The notes beneath the pieces are model-generated. The model saw nothing but the letters and a program-made list of their open reading frames with translations. It was not told the DNA's origin and ran no database searches. A stretch of DNA of 64,000 bases from Wolbachia endosymbiont of Folsomia candida (GTDB lineage Bacteria; Pseudomonadota; Alphaproteobacteria; Rickettsiales; Anaplasmataceae), in contig NZ_CP015510.2 of the NCBI RefSeq assembly GCF_001931755.2, forward strand, positions 310,001 through 374,000, given 5' to 3'. Each line of letters starts with the position of its first letter. Position 1 is the stretch's first letter. The translations under genes and the position numbers were made by a program. Below, piece by piece: positions 36,912 to 46,127 of the stretch.

Positions 36912-38566
36912 CCAAAGATAATAAATATCTTAGATCTATTAAGGTTTCGCCCTGTGGGAGGTTTCACCAACTGTCAGAGAGTCCTCTATACGAAAATATG
37001 TTTATAAAAGTTGATAAATTTCACGAGCCAGGACTTGCACCTGTTTATGACAATACTGGCGCTTATCACATTGATATCACAGGAGAAGCAATTTATTGCA
37101 ACAGATTTTTAAAAACTTTTGGTTTTTACTGCAATAGATCAGCTGTAGAAGATGAAACAGGATATTACCATATCGATCTATTAGGATGTAAAGTATACAA
37201 GCAGTCATATCAATGGGTTGGAAACTATCAGGAAGATATTTGTGTAGTCAGAAAACATGATAAATTTTTTCATATTGATTTAGATGGTAACAGAATTTAT
37301 CAAGAAGAATATGATTATGTTGGAGATTCTAAGGATGGTGTTGCTGTAGTTTATAAAGATGGTAAAGCTACACATATTAATCATCATGGAAAGTTAGTAC
37401 ATAATAAATGGTATAAAAAGCTTAATGTTTTTCATAAAGGGTGTGCTATTGCCGAGGATCAGAATGGCTGGTTTCATATAGATATCAATGGTAATCCTGT
37501 TTACCAGCAAAGATTTAAAATGGTCGATGCATTCTATAACGGCATGGCAAAAGTTGAGACTTTTGAAGGTACACTAGGACAAATCGATATCACAGGCAAT
37601 ATAAAATGTAGTATTTTTACTTTAAGTCAAGAATCTCAAGTACACAAAATTTCTGCAGAACTGTCTGGATTTTGGAAAACTTACCTAACAAATGTTGCAA
37701 TTGAACTTGATCTGTTAAATATTTTACCTGACACTACACAAGCTCTATCTCAAAAATTGAATATTATTGTACCAAATTTGGAAAGGCTGCTTAGGGCATT
37801 GTGGACAATAGAATTTATCGATTATGATAAGGATAATGACTTATGGCAACTATCATCAAAAGGTAAGTTCTTCAAGGAAATACCATTCTTATCTAACGCA
37901 GCGATCATGTGGGCAAGAGTTGCTGCTGAAAAGAATTGGTTGAAAATCTCTGATATATTAAGGCAGAAGTCAATATCTTCATTTGAATCTTTTAAAGAAA
38001 AAGAAACATCAGAAAGCAGGAAAATCAAGTTTTATCAGGCATTGCTTGGATATTCTGTACTTGATACTAAAGAGTTTAATGTTAAAGTTAATATAGATAA
38101 TGCTAAAAATATATTGCTGTTTGGTGTACACTCCTTATTTCTTGCTTATTCCAATATACCTAATAAGGATTCTATAGGCTTATATTACTATAACGAACAT
38201 AAAGTACCTAGACAGATAGTAGAAAATTTAAAAGCCAAGCTTATCAGCCAAGAAGAATTATTAGCTACGAACTGTGAGTTAGGTGTCTTTTGTCGCTTTT
38301 TACAGCATTACGATGATAATAAAGTACTATCTTATTTAAGGTTAGTCAAAGATAAAGGAATATCACGCATTTTATTAATAGAAACTATCTTAGATTACCA
38401 TTCTCCAGTAGGAGGCTCTGTAGATATTAATATAATGGTTGAAACAGGAGGTAAACTAAGAACATTAAGTGATTGGGAAAAAATATTAAAGCAAATAAAG
38501 GAATTTAAGATTTTTGATGTTGTTCCTTTAACAGATTATTTATCAGTTATTGATTTTAGGTGTTAA
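36872..38566 (+). CDS. WG-repeat and methyltransferase-like fusion protein
   Basis: 564 aa. Residues ~50-255 hold five or more WG-like beta repeats with recurring FHIDI/LDGN units (GYYHIDLLGCKVYKQSYQWV, KFFHIDLDGNRIYQEEYDYV, GWFHIDINGNPVYQQRFKMV). The C-terminal ~300 residues begin with a winged-helix-like dimerisation region (FWKTYLTNVAIELDLLNILP, LERLLRALWTIEFI) as in O-methyltransferases and end RILLIETILDYHSPVGGSVD. The usual glycine-rich SAM motif is weak (NAKNILLFGVHSLF), so catalysis is uncertain. Start overlaps the preceding gene; in the Undecim order it is fourth. Confidence 0.8.
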   Translation: MQNMQHEKTINQLAKDNKYLRSIKVSPCGRFHQLSESPLYENMFIKVDKFHEPGLAPVYDNTGAYHIDITGEAIYCNRFLKTFGFYCNRSAVEDETGYYHIDLLGCKVYKQSYQWVGNYQEDICVVRKHDKFFHIDLDGNRIYQEEYDYVGDSKDGVAVVYKDGKATHINHHGKLVHNKWYKKLNVFHKGCAIAEDQNGWFHIDINGNPVYQQRFKMVDAFYNGMAKVETFEGTLGQIDITGNIKCSIFTLSQESQVHKISAELSGFWKTYLTNVAIELDLLNILPDTTQALSQKLNIIVPNLERLLRALWTIEFIDYDKDNDLWQLSSKGKFFKEIPFLSNAAIMWARVAAEKNWLKISDILRQKSISSFESFKEKETSESRKIKFYQALLGYSVLDTKEFNVKVNIDNAKNILLFGVHSLFLAYSNIPNKDSIGLYYYNEHKVPRQIVENLKAKLISQEELLATNCELGVFCRFLQHYDDNKVLSYLRLVKDKGISRILLIETILDYHSPVGGSVDINIMVETGGKLRTLSDWEKILKQIKEFKIFDVVPLTDYLSVIDFRC

Positions 38567-38570
38567 TCAT

Positions 38571-39560
38571 ATGGAAATACTGCAAAAAAATGGTTTCTTT
38601 ATTATCAAAAATCTTGTTCCTTTAGAATTAATCACTCAGTCTTTAAATGATATAACAAATACAATATCAAAATTATCTCAAGAATTAGGTGTTTCAACTT
38701 CTAACTATTTAAACTGCACTGGAAGATGGGGAACATCATCTCAAGTAACTAGAATTGTATCCCAAATATTAGATGAAATTATTAAAAATTATCTTGAAAA
38801 GTCACTTCAATGCCAGATTCTTCAGAAGAAATCAAATATTATATGTAAAACTGCTGATTTAATAGATGCAGTTCCCTTCCATCAGGATATCTCTTATAGC
38901 TTTAATGATCCTTATCATTTTTCTGTTTGGCTAGCTTTGAATAATGTTAACGAAGCTTCAGGTGTGCTGCAAGTTATAGAAGATAGTCACAATTGGACAA
39001 TACAGCCTTTAGTTGATTTTTGGCATCCATACTTTTGTGATCAATACTCGAAGAATCGAAAAGATTACAAAATTAAGTCACTACCTATCTCAGCAGGAGA
39101 CGCAATAGTTTTTGATTCACGGTTATGGCATGGTAGTGATAAGAACATAGATGCTAGAGATAGGTTTGCCTATGTTACAAGATGGATTATAAAGGATAAA
39201 AGTCTTCCTTGCACACCTAAACCTCAGCCTTCGGGTTTTGGTATATTAAATTGTGGTGAATTAACAGAATCTATACTTAGAAAATGCTTATCATTATTTA
39301 ATCAACAGGAAGGCATAGAGAAAAAAAGCATGGAAGAGCTTATCAAGAGCTGGTTAGCTTTTCTTACAGATGAAACTAAAAATATTTCTGGAGTTAGTAC
39401 TGCTAAAGCTAAGCAAGATTTATATAAGTTACTTATCCTAAATCAAGCGTCAGCACTACATGATGCTGGAGACATCTCAGGAAAAATATACAAGAATTTA
39501 TGGTTTTCACTACTTCTATTTCTCAATAAAAAAGTCAATATGGTAGAGTTGGCATTATAA
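38571..39560 (+). CDS. PhyH-family Fe(II)/2-oxoglutarate dioxygenase
   Basis: 329 aa from the ATG at 38571 (the frame opens at 38550). The metal triad is visible: H-x-D in VPFHQDISYSFND (about residues 104-106) and the distal His in DSRLWHGSDKN (about 187), with the following RFAYVTRW for 2-oxoglutarate. Family members hydroxylate small molecules or lipid-like substrates. It starts 4 bases after the methyltransferase-like gene and its stop abuts the ABC transporter start, so it is part of one tightly packed operon. The ~100 residues after the core are an unassigned helical tail. Confidence 0.9.
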   Translation: MEILQKNGFFIIKNLVPLELITQSLNDITNTISKLSQELGVSTSNYLNCTGRWGTSSQVTRIVSQILDEIIKNYLEKSLQCQILQKKSNIICKTADLIDAVPFHQDISYSFNDPYHFSVWLALNNVNEASGVLQVIEDSHNWTIQPLVDFWHPYFCDQYSKNRKDYKIKSLPISAGDAIVFDSRLWHGSDKNIDARDRFAYVTRWIIKDKSLPCTPKPQPSGFGILNCGELTESILRKCLSLFNQQEGIEKKSMEELIKSWLAFLTDETKNISGVSTAKAKQDLYKLLILNQASALHDAGDISGKIYKNLWFSLLLFLNKKVNMVELAL

Positions 39561-41354
39561 ATGAACAAAAGTAGAACTAGTAATTTCAAGTATATATTAG
39601 TGTTTATTTTAAGTATGTTGTCCAAGTTTAAGCTCAACGTGCTTATAATGCTTCTAATTGCTTTGGTAGTGGCTATCGATTTATCTTTTAGAAAATACCT
39701 AGTAAAAGATATCTTAGATACAGCTGTAAAATATCAAGAAGGTAATGTTATTGAAAATCTCTTGTTACCTGTAAGTGCTTACATTTTTATGGCATTACTT
39801 ATCACTACTGCTTTTAGATTTTATGGTTACTTTGTTGATATTCGAATGTTTACCTCACTACGTGAGAAAATAGCAGATATGTCTTTTTATAGGCTGCTTC
39901 AGCAAGACCATTCATATTATCAGGATAATCTATCTGGAAGTTTAGTACATAAGGCTAGTAACTTAATGGATAGTGTAATAGAGTTAATAAGATTATTTAT
40001 AGACTGTTTCTTTAGTTATAGTATAGCATTGATCTTGGCTATTTATACTTTATCACTAGTAAACATAAAATTTGCAATAGCTACATTTACTTGGGTAAGT
40101 ATTTTTACTTTAATCTCAATTTTTAGCTTTCGAACACTTACTGGGTTAGCTGATAATCATTCTCAGCAAAGTTCACAAGTTATAGCCAGCATAGCTGATA
40201 GTATTTTAAACATTATATCAATAAGGTTATTTTCTCAGAAAGCATATGAGAGACGTAAATTTTCTTACATATGCAAGAAAAAGACCTTTTCAGAAAGGAA
40301 ATTACAATGGGCATACTTTTGGCTTTGGCTTGTATATGGTTATTCATTTGATTTACTACAAGCAGTAAGTTTATATTTTTTAATTCATGACTATCAATTG
40401 AACAAGATTGCAATAGGAGATATTGCGCTTGTACTTGGAATTAACATATCTATCATAGAGTTTCTCAATCATTTAACTAGAAACCTTGCTCAATTTTCTG
40501 CTCACTACGGCAAGGTTTTAGATGCACTACCCATCCTAATCACTATACCAGAAATTCAGGATAAACAAAATGCTAAGAGATTAACTGTAGTAAGCGGGAA
40601 AATAATATTTAATAATGTTGATTTTTCTTATGAAGATAAGGAACCATTATTTCAAAATTTTTCAGTCACCATCAACCCTTACGAAAAAGTAGGGCTAGTT
40701 GGTTATTCTGGTGGTGGTAAATCTACTTTTATAAGCTTAATCCTAAGGTTATTTGATGTCAAAAAAGGTAACATACAGATTGATAACCAAGTAGTATCAG
40801 AAGTTACACAGAGTTCTTTGAGGCAACAAATCTCTGTAGTACCTCAAGATCCATTGTTATTTCACGATACTATTTCAGCAAATATCATGTATGGTAACCC
40901 TCTATCTACTAACGAAGAAGTGATAAAAGCTGCTAAATTAGCTGGTATTCATGATTTTATTATGACTCTGCCAGATCACTATAAAACTACAGTTGGAGAA
41001 AAAGGCATAAAGCTATCCGGAGGAGAAAGGCAAAGAATAGTAATAGCAAGAGCATTTCTAAAAAACGCTCCGATATTATTTCTTGATGAGCCAACGAGTC
41101 AGTTAGATTCTATAACAGAGAAAACAATTCAAATGGGCTTATTTAAGTTAATGGAAAACAAAACTACCATTACTATAGCACACCGCATTTCTACACTTTT
41201 ACATATGGACCGAATTCTAGTATTTGACAAAGGAAAAATTGTACAAGATGGTAAACACATTGAACTAGTTTCCAAGCAAGGTCTTTATAAAGAACTTTGG
41301 GATGCACAAATTGGCTGTCTATATATCAAAGAAAACAATGAAAAAAACTATTGA
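39561..41354 (+). CDS. ABC exporter, fused membrane and ATPase domains
   Basis: 597 aa. Residues ~1-320 contain about six transmembrane helices (LNVLIMLLIALVVAIDLSF, SYSIALILAIYTLSLV and others). The nucleotide-binding domain from ~345 has Walker A VGYSGGGKSTF (~379), Q-loop VVPQDPLLFHDT, signature LSGGERQRIVIARA (~484), Walker B ILFLDEPTSQLD and the switch His in TIAHRIST. An MsbA-like half-transporter that should act as a homodimer to export a lipid, peptide or cluster product across the inner membrane. Starts immediately at the preceding stop. Confidence 0.95.
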   Translation: MNKSRTSNFKYILVFILSMLSKFKLNVLIMLLIALVVAIDLSFRKYLVKDILDTAVKYQEGNVIENLLLPVSAYIFMALLITTAFRFYGYFVDIRMFTSLREKIADMSFYRLLQQDHSYYQDNLSGSLVHKASNLMDSVIELIRLFIDCFFSYSIALILAIYTLSLVNIKFAIATFTWVSIFTLISIFSFRTLTGLADNHSQQSSQVIASIADSILNIISIRLFSQKAYERRKFSYICKKKTFSERKLQWAYFWLWLVYGYSFDLLQAVSLYFLIHDYQLNKIAIGDIALVLGINISIIEFLNHLTRNLAQFSAHYGKVLDALPILITIPEIQDKQNAKRLTVVSGKIIFNNVDFSYEDKEPLFQNFSVTINPYEKVGLVGYSGGGKSTFISLILRLFDVKKGNIQIDNQVVSEVTQSSLRQQISVVPQDPLLFHDTISANIMYGNPLSTNEEVIKAAKLAGIHDFIMTLPDHYKTTVGEKGIKLSGGERQRIVIARAFLKNAPILFLDEPTSQLDSITEKTIQMGLFKLMENKTTITIAHRISTLLHMDRILVFDKGKIVQDGKHIELVSKQGLYKELWDAQIGCLYIKENNEKNY

Positions 41355-42387
41355 TCTGAGAAGTGATACTACAACTTTACAAAGCCATAATGTTATACAT
41401 GCAATAAGTAATGCAACTGTTGGAGACTTTGCTTACGGTGAAGATAAAAGCTGTAATGACTTATCAGAATATTGTAAGAAGTTATTCAAAGTAGAAGAAG
41501 CATTGTTTGTAACTAGTGGTATGCTTGCAAATAGGTTAGCTATTGCTAGTCAAACGAGTCCAGGTGATGAGCTGATCACTCATTATAATTATCATGTTAA
41601 TTTTTTCGATAGTGCAGGCAATGCAAAAGTGAATAACATAGTGTTTAACTGTATTAGGAATAGTAGTGGAATATTAGATGTTAATGAAGTAGAATATGCT
41701 ATTAATTCTAAGCCGAGATATAAAATTTTTGCTCAAGTGAGTTTGGTTTCTATAGAAAATAGTATAAATGGGTTTAACGGTAAAATTTATCCTTTTGAAA
41801 AACAGGTAGAGTTATATAACTTCTTAAAAGCTTACAATATAAATCTTCATTTAGATGGTGCAAGAATATTTAATGCTCATGTTGAAACAAATATTTCTTT
41901 AGCTGATTATGCTAAGCATGTTGATACAATGAGCTTTTCTTTCACTAAGGGACTTGGGGCTCCTTTTGGTTCAATGCTTATGGGTAAAAGAGAGATAATT
42001 GAAAAGGCTAAGAAGTTACAAGTTTGGCTGGGTAGTGGTTATCATCAGATAGGGTACTATGCTAATGCAGCAAAATACGTACTGCAGAATAATGTGTCTA
42101 GGCTTAAAGAAGATAATGAGCTCGCTAAATTGTTTGCAGACAAAATTAAGGAAATTCCATATATCAAGCTAATACTGCCTTATCCAGAAACTAATATAGT
42201 AAGCTTTAGTATAAAAGAACTCAATGTGACTAATGAAGTTTTTTTGAGCCAGTGTCAAGCTTATGGTTTACTGTTGTTTCCTTGGCTTGAGTCTCACATA
42301 AGAGCAGTCATCCACTTAGGCATAGAAAAGGCAGATATTGTAAATGCTGCTGAAATTATAAAGGAGGTTGTATTAAATTTGGTATGA
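41338..42387 (+). CDS. PLP-dependent lyase, threonine aldolase type (copy 1)
   Basis: 349 aa starting MKKTIDLRSDTTT at 41338, 17 bases inside the ABC gene. The beta-eliminating lyase family fold is clear: FAYGEDKSCNDLSEY, EALFVTSGMLANRLA, NLHLDGARIFNAHV (PLP aspartate) and the Schiff-base lysine in FSFTKGLGAPFGSML (about residue 204). Such enzymes cleave beta-hydroxy amino acids or eliminate from cysteine-like substrates. Its stop overlaps the next ATG (atga), and the next gene is a paralogue, so a heteromeric enzyme or two sequential steps are possible. Confidence 0.9.
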   Translation: MKKTIDLRSDTTTLQSHNVIHAISNATVGDFAYGEDKSCNDLSEYCKKLFKVEEALFVTSGMLANRLAIASQTSPGDELITHYNYHVNFFDSAGNAKVNNIVFNCIRNSSGILDVNEVEYAINSKPRYKIFAQVSLVSIENSINGFNGKIYPFEKQVELYNFLKAYNINLHLDGARIFNAHVETNISLADYAKHVDTMSFSFTKGLGAPFGSMLMGKREIIEKAKKLQVWLGSGYHQIGYYANAAKYVLQNNVSRLKEDNELAKLFADKIKEIPYIKLILPYPETNIVSFSIKELNVTNEVFLSQCQAYGLLLFPWLESHIRAVIHLGIEKADIVNAAEIIKEVVLNLV

Positions 42388-43427
42388 AAATAAGAATAGA
42401 TTTCTTTAGTGATTCAAATACTAATCCTTCAATTGAGATGAGGGAAGTAATGGCTAAAGCAGAAGTTGGAAATGAAGCTGCATGTGAAGATCCGACAGTA
42501 AATGAATTAATAGAAGCCACATGTAAAACACTAGGTAAGCCAGCAGGAATATTTTTGATTTCAGGGACGATGTGTAATGTGATTGCTTATAAAGTACATA
42601 TTCAAAGACCAGGTGATTATCTTATACTTGATGAGACTTCACATCCATTAATAGTGCAATCTGGATTAATTGCAGCCCAGGCACATGCAACTCCTTTACC
42701 TATTAAAGGAACGAGAGGAATATTTACTGAAGACCAAATTATGGACTTTATTATTCGTCCTAGCTTAAGAAATGTCCCAAAAGTTGGGTTAGTATCCATT
42801 GAACAGACAACAAATTTTGGTGGTGGGGCTGTATGGCCTCTAAAGTACATTCAAGAAATTTCAAGTCTATGTAAAAAAAATAACGTGCTTACTCATTTAG
42901 ATGGTGCAAGATTATTTAATGCTTGTACTCATACTAAAATTCCTCCGAAAGAGTATGCAAGTTACTTTGACTCTGTATTTATTGATTTTAGCAAAGGATT
43001 AGGTGCCCCTATGGGAGCAGTGTTAGCTGGAAGCAAAGAATTCATAGAAAAAGCTTGGTACTATAAATTTCAAATTGGTGGAGCTATACATCAAGCTGGC
43101 ATTATTTCTGCTGCATGCTTATATGCTTTATATAATAATATAAATTCCTTAGAAGAAGATCATAAAAAAATGCAACACCTCATAGAAAGCCTGAGTTCTA
43201 TAGATCAAGTTATAATCGATACTGACATTTATAAGACTAATATAGCGTATTTCTCATTACGTGCTGATTCTATGTCTATTCAGAAATTAATAGATACACT
43301 AATGACTAATTATGGAATTAGAATGGCCAACATAAGAGGTAAGATCAGAGTTATAACGCATAGAGATATAAGCTATGAGGATATTAATACAACTGCATCT
43401 ACTATAAGGAAAATACTAAGTGAATAA
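42384..43427 (+). CDS. PLP-dependent lyase, threonine aldolase type (copy 2)
   Basis: 347 aa, same fold as its neighbour: VGNEAACEDPTVNELIEATC, AGIFLISGTMCNVIAYK, VLTHLDGARLFNACTH and lysine motif FIDFSKGLGAPMGAVL (Lys about 202). The two share the fold and key residues but have diverged, so the duplication is old. Starts by a 4-base stop-start overlap with copy 1. Substrate unknown. Confidence 0.9.
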   Translation: MKIRIDFFSDSNTNPSIEMREVMAKAEVGNEAACEDPTVNELIEATCKTLGKPAGIFLISGTMCNVIAYKVHIQRPGDYLILDETSHPLIVQSGLIAAQAHATPLPIKGTRGIFTEDQIMDFIIRPSLRNVPKVGLVSIEQTTNFGGGAVWPLKYIQEISSLCKKNNVLTHLDGARLFNACTHTKIPPKEYASYFDSVFIDFSKGLGAPMGAVLAGSKEFIEKAWYYKFQIGGAIHQAGIISAACLYALYNNINSLEEDHKKMQHLIESLSSIDQVIIDTDIYKTNIAYFSLRADSMSIQKLIDTLMTNYGIRMANIRGKIRVITHRDISYEDINTTASTIRKILSE

Positions 43428-43532
43428 TTTCCATTGTTATTAATGTTCTACAGTAACAGTTTGCAAACTCCTCGTAATATTATACCAATATAGTATTATG
43501 CTAATTATTGCATAATTTATCATAGAGCTATT

Positions 43533-44756
43533 TTGGAAATAGGTGTGAACTGTATATTCTTTCAGTATTTACTGTTTTTTTGTGGATATGTGCTACTTTA
43601 TTTATCAAGACAAAGTATACCAATTGCTCTACCACTGTTAATAGATAATGAATTCATGAATCATGTAAAATTAAGCTATTTTTTTGCATGCTTTTCTTTT
43701 TTTTACGGAGTTTCAAAATTTGTTAACGGGATAATAATGGACTTCAAAAATCATCCGTTATTTATGTTTGGATTATGCAATGTTGTAACTGGATTATCAA
43801 CCATTGGTATAGTCCTATTATATAATAACCTAACCTTATTGCTGTTAACATTAATATTGTTAGCTTGTGCACAAGGAGTAGGATGGCCAGCTATTACTAA
43901 GTTTATGGTTACAAATTCTAGTATCTCTTCAATTGCATCATTGTGGGGAGTTATGAGTGTATCTCAGCAACTTGGTTCTTGCCTTACTTTAATTGCGTTA
44001 CCAAGCATAATTAAAATACATGGTGCGAAAAGTGCATTTTTATATTCTGGTCTTCTATGTTTATTTTTTGGAATTTACATAACAATAAAAGCGTACCACG
44101 AGAAGAAGTATCATCTTGCTATTTATAAAATACAGAAACCTCACATTTGTGCAAGAGTACCAAATCCTATATGGTTTCTATGTTATGCCACTTTTTGCAC
44201 TTATATTATTAAAATGGGAATCTTTTTTTGGTTTCCTATAATTTTGCAAGATAGATTACAGATTTCTCTTTTACAATCCTCATTAATAACAGGTGTATAT
44301 GATTTAGGTGGAATTCTTGGAACTTTAATCACGGGAAGAGTTAGCGATATGTATTTCTCTCAAAATAGAAGCTTGCTGGCATTACTTTACATGTTAAGCA
44401 TAGCACTTACTTTTATTGTAATGAACTTTTGCCAAAACGTAGTTCTTATGAGTTTTTGGGCAGCTCTGTCAGGATTTTTTATATTTGGGATACAAGTACT
44501 AACAGGTGTCATAGCTGTAGACATTGCTCCACAAAATAATGTATGTACAATTGTAAGCTTGACAGGGTTATTTGGATATATTGCAAGTTCAATATTTTCA
44601 TGTGTAGTTTTAGGGTTACTGGTGGAATATTTTGGTCACAACATGATGTTCACATTCTTTTTTATTTGTTCTGCTGTTGCATCTGTTTGCTTTTTCGTAT
44701 TATCAAGCAGAAATTCCAAACAACTACACAAAGTTAATATAAAGAGCATCTATTAA
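43533..44756 (+). CDS. MFS transporter
   Basis: 407 aa as a TTG-started frame; a GTG at 43545 is an alternative, and no ATG fits. About twelve transmembrane helices are visible. Motifs include YLSRQSIPIALPLL, FYGVSKFVNGIIMDF and, between halves, GVYDLGGILGTLITGRVSDM, which resemble the organophosphate/sugar-phosphate antiporter branch. Likely moves a phosphorylated sugar or a cluster intermediate across the inner membrane. It follows the second lyase by 105 bases and is the last plus-strand gene; the next two genes converge on it. Confidence 0.88.
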   Translation: MEIGVNCIFFQYLLFFCGYVLLYLSRQSIPIALPLLIDNEFMNHVKLSYFFACFSFFYGVSKFVNGIIMDFKNHPLFMFGLCNVVTGLSTIGIVLLYNNLTLLLLTLILLACAQGVGWPAITKFMVTNSSISSIASLWGVMSVSQQLGSCLTLIALPSIIKIHGAKSAFLYSGLLCLFFGIYITIKAYHEKKYHLAIYKIQKPHICARVPNPIWFLCYATFCTYIIKMGIFFWFPIILQDRLQISLLQSSLITGVYDLGGILGTLITGRVSDMYFSQNRSLLALLYMLSIALTFIVMNFCQNVVLMSFWAALSGFFIFGIQVLTGVIAVDIAPQNNVCTIVSLTGLFGYIASSIFSCVVLGLLVEYFGHNMMFTFFFICSAVASVCFFVLSSRNSKQLHKVNIKSIY

Positions 44757-44758
44757 CG

Positions 44759-46072
44759 TTAGACTTCGCAGATAAGCTTAGCCTTTTTGCCTATAGAGTA
44801 AACATTGTAACCGTACCTTAGCAATAGTTCGCTATCTAACAAGTTACGAAAGTCAAAAATATTAGGTATAGCCATAACATCTTTTAAAATTATAAAATCT
44901 TGATTTTTAAACTCTTCCCACTCCGTTAACAACAACAAAGCTTCTGCATCCCTTGCTGCTTCTGTAGCATTGTTGGTATACTCTATATCCTTTAGAACTT
45001 GTTTGGCATTATTTGTTCCAACTGGATCATAGGCAGTGATTTTAGCATTATTACTTGCTAATAGTTTTGCAATAGCTACAGCTGGACTGTTCCTAATATC
45101 GTCAGTACCAGATTTAAATGTTAGTCCCCATATAGCTATTCTTTTGTTTTGTACACCATTTAGTACAGTCTCTATCTTTTTAGCAATGTTAATGATATGA
45201 TTAAAATTGGATTCATTTACAGAGTGTAAAATTTGCAACCTTACATTATGCTTTTCCGCAAGTCTTATTAAAGCTGATATGTCTTTAGGGAAACAAGATC
45301 CTCCAAAACCTGGCCCAGCTTTTAAAAATTCTTTGTTTATCCTGTGATCCATCCCTATACCATCAGATAAAAGATCAATATCTGCTCCTAATGTCTCACA
45401 TAAACCTGCTATCTCATTTATAAGAGCAATTTTTGTAGCTAGAAAGGCATTAGAAGCATACTTTATCATTTCAGCAGTAACTGTATCAGTGACTATTAAC
45501 GGAATATTTCTATCTGTGAATGACCTATATATAGCTTCTAGCTTTACTCTAGCCTGCTTGGTTTTTACTCCTATTATTATTCGATCTGGATGTAAAAAGT
45601 CTGATACCGCAGAGCCTTGCTTAAGAAATTCTGGATTAACTCCTACATCACGGTTATAGCCCTCATTAAGTAAGCAATTATATATATTTTCTGTAGTGCC
45701 AGGAGGAACAGTTGACTTTATAACTATTAAACAATCTTGAGTAACTCTTTTAGAAATTTCACTTACTGACTTATACACATTCTTTAAATTTGCACTACCT
45801 AGAGAGTCTGATGGGGTATCTACAGCTATAAATACTACTTCTGTGTTAGGATTAACTTGAGAATATGAATCGAAAAATCTTATTCTTTGTAATTTTATAT
45901 TGTTTTCTAGATAGTCTGCTAATCCAGGCTCATATATGGGAATTTTCCCTGACCTTAATGAATCAATCTTTCGAGTACTTATATCAATACAATCAACGCT
46001 ATGACCCTGTTCTGATAACATAACACCAGATACTAAACCCACATATCCTATCCCTACAATAGTTACATACAT
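44759..46072 (-). CDS. ugd: UDP-glucose 6-dehydrogenase
   Basis: 437 aa from the ATG at 46072 (ggggag eight bases upstream; the frame extends to 46108). NAD-binding start MYVTIVGIGYVGLVSGVML, VIKSTVPPGTTENIY, NPEFLKQGSAVSDFLHPDRI, and the catalytic cysteine in GPGFGGSCFPKDISAL (about residue 260); C-terminal domain AIWGLTFKSGTDDIRNSPAV. It oxidises UDP-glucose (or a similar UDP-hexose) twice to the uronic acid, using NAD. Supplies UDP-glucuronate-type sugars for polysaccharide or glycoconjugate synthesis. Tenth gene of the Undecim order; minus strand, following the EamA gene. Confidence 0.95.
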   Translation of the reverse strand: MYVTIVGIGYVGLVSGVMLSEQGHSVDCIDISTRKIDSLRSGKIPIYEPGLADYLENNIKLQRIRFFDSYSQVNPNTEVVFIAVDTPSDSLGSANLKNVYKSVSEISKRVTQDCLIVIKSTVPPGTTENIYNCLLNEGYNRDVGVNPEFLKQGSAVSDFLHPDRIIIGVKTKQARVKLEAIYRSFTDRNIPLIVTDTVTAEMIKYASNAFLATKIALINEIAGLCETLGADIDLLSDGIGMDHRINKEFLKAGPGFGGSCFPKDISALIRLAEKHNVRLQILHSVNESNFNHIINIAKKIETVLNGVQNKRIAIWGLTFKSGTDDIRNSPAVAIAKLLASNNAKITAYDPVGTNNAKQVLKDIEYTNNATEAARDAEALLLLTEWEEFKNQDFIILKDVMAIPNIFDFRNLLDSELLLRYGYNVYSIGKKAKLICEV

Positions 46073-46127
46073 TATTACTACTCCCCAATATCTCTCAACG
46101 CAGTCCATCTATCTAAAATACCATAAC

